Shown: one piece after another, positions 63,024-64,000 of the stretch
How positions within the stretch are numbered: position 1 is the first letter of the stretch
Layout of the letters: each line of letters begins with the position of its first letter
Source of the DNA: Clostridia bacterium
GTDB taxonomy: Bacteria; Bacillota; Clostridia; Oscillospirales; Acutalibacteraceae
Direction of reading: 5' to 3'
NCBI GenBank assembly: GCA_017399065.1
Contig: JAFQEL010000042.1
Coordinates: forward strand, 1 to 64,000
Length of the DNA: 64,000 nucleotides
Program-made: the position numbers and the translations under genes
Notes under the pieces: model-generated
What the model was told of the DNA's origin: nothing
The model's database searches: none
The model's input: the letters and a program-made list of their open reading frames with translations, nothing else

Positions 63024-63450
63024 GCCTGTCATCCCCTTCAAAAGTAAAAATTCTGTCGCACTCGTTTTCGCCCTTCTCTATTGTAACACAAAGCGTATTT
63101 TCAGGCAAAACATTTTCGATGTTTTCACTCCACTCTACGGCAAGCACTGCATCATCCTCGAGATACTCGAAGAAGCCTGTTGTGCAAAGGTCATCCCATC
63201 CGTCGATACGGTACATATCAAAATGACAGAGCTTCGGCGAGCCGTCGTAGACATTTACAATAGCAAAGGTCGGACTACTGACGTGACAGTCGAGCCCCAT
63301 ACCCTCGGCAATACCTCTTGTGAAAGCGGTTTTACCCATACCGAGGCCTCCGAAATACGCAACAACATCGCCCCGATGCAGAATTGCACCGAGAGCCTTA
63401 CCGAGCTGATGTGTTGCCTCGGGACTGTTTGTGATTACAGTTTTTTTCAT
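63004..63450 (-). CDS. tsaE: tRNA t6A synthesis ATPase TsaE
   Basis: A 148 aa P-loop ATPase that powers the TsaBDE complex. Walker A is GGLGMGKTAFTRG, followed by VSSPTFAIVNVY and HFDMYRIDGWDDL, and the EWSENIENVLP block near the end. ATG at 63450 follows AAAGGGTG; a GTG at 63459 is less likely. It is the first gene of the minus-strand run tsaE-tsaB-rpiB-rplI-dnaB-tilS-ftsH-parE-parC. Confidence 0.93.
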   Translation of the reverse strand: MKKTVITNSPEATHQLGKALGAILHRGDVVAYFGGLGMGKTAFTRGIAEGMGLDCHVSSPTFAIVNVYDGSPKLCHFDMYRIDGWDDLCTTGFFEYLEDDAVLAVEWSENIENVLPENTLCVTIEKGENECDRIFTFEGDDRLENIGG

Positions 63451-63510
63451 AATGTTCACCCTTTATCCAGAGGATTATAACACATATTTTCAAATATATA
63501 AAGTATTTGC

Positions 63511-63539
63511 TTGTAATTTTTTTTGTGCTGAGATATAAT
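63511..63539 (+). promoter_or_regulatory. Promoter of the FtsW/RodA gene
   Basis: TTGTAA (63511-63516), a 17-base spacer and TATAAT (63534-63539), 36 bases before the start at 63576. Confidence 0.65.
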
Positions 63540-63575
63540 AGCATAGGTTAAATCTTATTTGGGAGGTGAAATCCT

Positions 63576-64000
63576 ATGCGAAAAGCAGGAAAGTTTCTGC
63601 GTGAAACCGACCTTTATCTGCTTGCGCTCTGCGTTGCCGCTTCTGTAGCAGGCATAATCGCGGTTTTCAGTGCAACCCGCTTCAGCCTTGAAGCAGGCGA
63701 AACAATATCGCGCGATGCTATTGTTATGATAGCCGCCGTTGTGCTCGGTCTTATAATATGTCTCGTAATTTCGGCGATCGACTACGAGGTTATTCTGAAA
63801 CTGTGGCCTGTCGTCGCAGGTGTTTCGGTACTGTTGATGCTGTCGCTGTTCATATGGGGTACAGGACCTACAGAAAGAAGTGACGTTATTACCTGGCTTC
63901 CGTTTAAAATAGGAAGCTTCAGCATATACTTCCAGCCATCCGAGCTGCTCAAAATCGCATTTATAATCACGTTTGCCGTTCACATCGAGCTTGCAAGCGA
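63576..64000 (+). CDS. FtsW/RodA/SpoVE family protein, partial (3' end outside window)
   Basis: The first 141 codons of a SEDS membrane protein, beginning MRKAGKFLRETDLYLLALC with about four membrane helices visible. The motif LPFKIGSFSIYFQPSELLKIAFIITFA matches the WI.(L)G....QPSE-K signature of the family. With no divisome genes near, it is more likely a RodA-type elongation polymerase or SpoVE than a second FtsW. GGGAGGTG lies 8 bases before the ATG, and the gene has its own promoter, divergent from tsaE. A reading frame on the other strand here is a shadow. Confidence 0.88.
   Translation, partial: MRKAGKFLRETDLYLLALCVAASVAGIIAVFSATRFSLEAGETISRDAIVMIAAVVLGLIICLVISAIDYEVILKLWPVVAGVSVLLMLSLFIWGTGPTERSDVITWLPFKIGSFSIYFQPSELLKIAFIITFAVHIELAS

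Noticed and set aside
63555-63983. Minus-strand 142 aa reading frame at the window end
   Set aside because: The plus strand encodes a start of an FtsW/RodA protein with ribosome site and promoter; the minus frame is Cys/Arg-rich shadow sequence.

Overview
The window looks like a chromosomal segment of a low-to-moderate GC Gram-positive anaerobe of the class Clostridia, probably an Oscillospirales (Ruminococcus-like) gut commensal. The evidence is the remB-gyrB pair, a clostridial dcw cluster with mraZ first and a PASTA-tailed division PBP, a meso-DAP-type MurE (DNPR motif), an ECF transporter S component, strong Shine-Dalgarno sites with frequent TTG/GTG starts, and several glycosidases suited to host glycans (GH2, GH29 twice, GH89). 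The taxonomic placement is inference; no rRNA is present.

Layout. 0-9 kb: two tRNA genes, an orphan CARF/DUF1887 nuclease with an EEP hydrolase, glyS, a secreted metallophosphoesterase with an ECF S component and a UPF0178 protein, and a TetR regulator divergent from a long-chain acyl-CoA ligase. 9-16.4 kb (minus): an apparent operon of metallophosphoesterase, GH2 beta-galactosidase, acetyltransferase and MntP; two tandem zinc-ribbon membrane proteins; a GH29 fucosidase. 16.4-20.4 kb: an accessory segment bounded by two homologous arrays of tiny hairpins. It holds two 48-49 aa peptide genes, each with a perfect consensus sigma-A promoter, a polytopic membrane protein, a secreted 116 aa protein and a Rieske-FAD oxidoreductase. 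20.4-30.9 kb: housekeeping genes (glyA, gyrB, remB, tadA, CPBP protease, exoA, YbaK-like, EamA) and a folD-GH89 pair. 31-45.5 kb (minus): the dcw cluster mraZ-rsmH-ftsL-PBP-murE-murF-mraY-ftsW-murG-murA-ftsQ-ftsZ, without murD, murC, murB or ftsA. 45.8-51.8 kb: rpmB, a second GH29 operon, an EamA exporter and a Gfo/Idh/MocA oxidoreductase. 51.9-63.5 kb (minus): secG, a second type II topoisomerase (parE-parC), ftsH, tilS, dnaB, rplI, rpiB, tsaB and tsaE, then a divergent FtsW/RodA gene cut by the window end.

The most unusual material is (i) the two roughly 195-bp hairpin arrays, in which the order of hairpins is conserved while stem sequences differ and pairing is kept; (ii) the adjacent highly expressed small-peptide locus with a downstream membrane protein; (iii) an orphan CARF nuclease with no CRISPR context and a Ser-x-Lys in place of the usual acidic-x-Lys; and (iv) an identical YDLDLFA motif near the cytoplasmic N-termini of both the FtsL-like and FtsQ-like proteins. 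Promoter, operator and terminator calls come from reading the sequence and were not tested by software.
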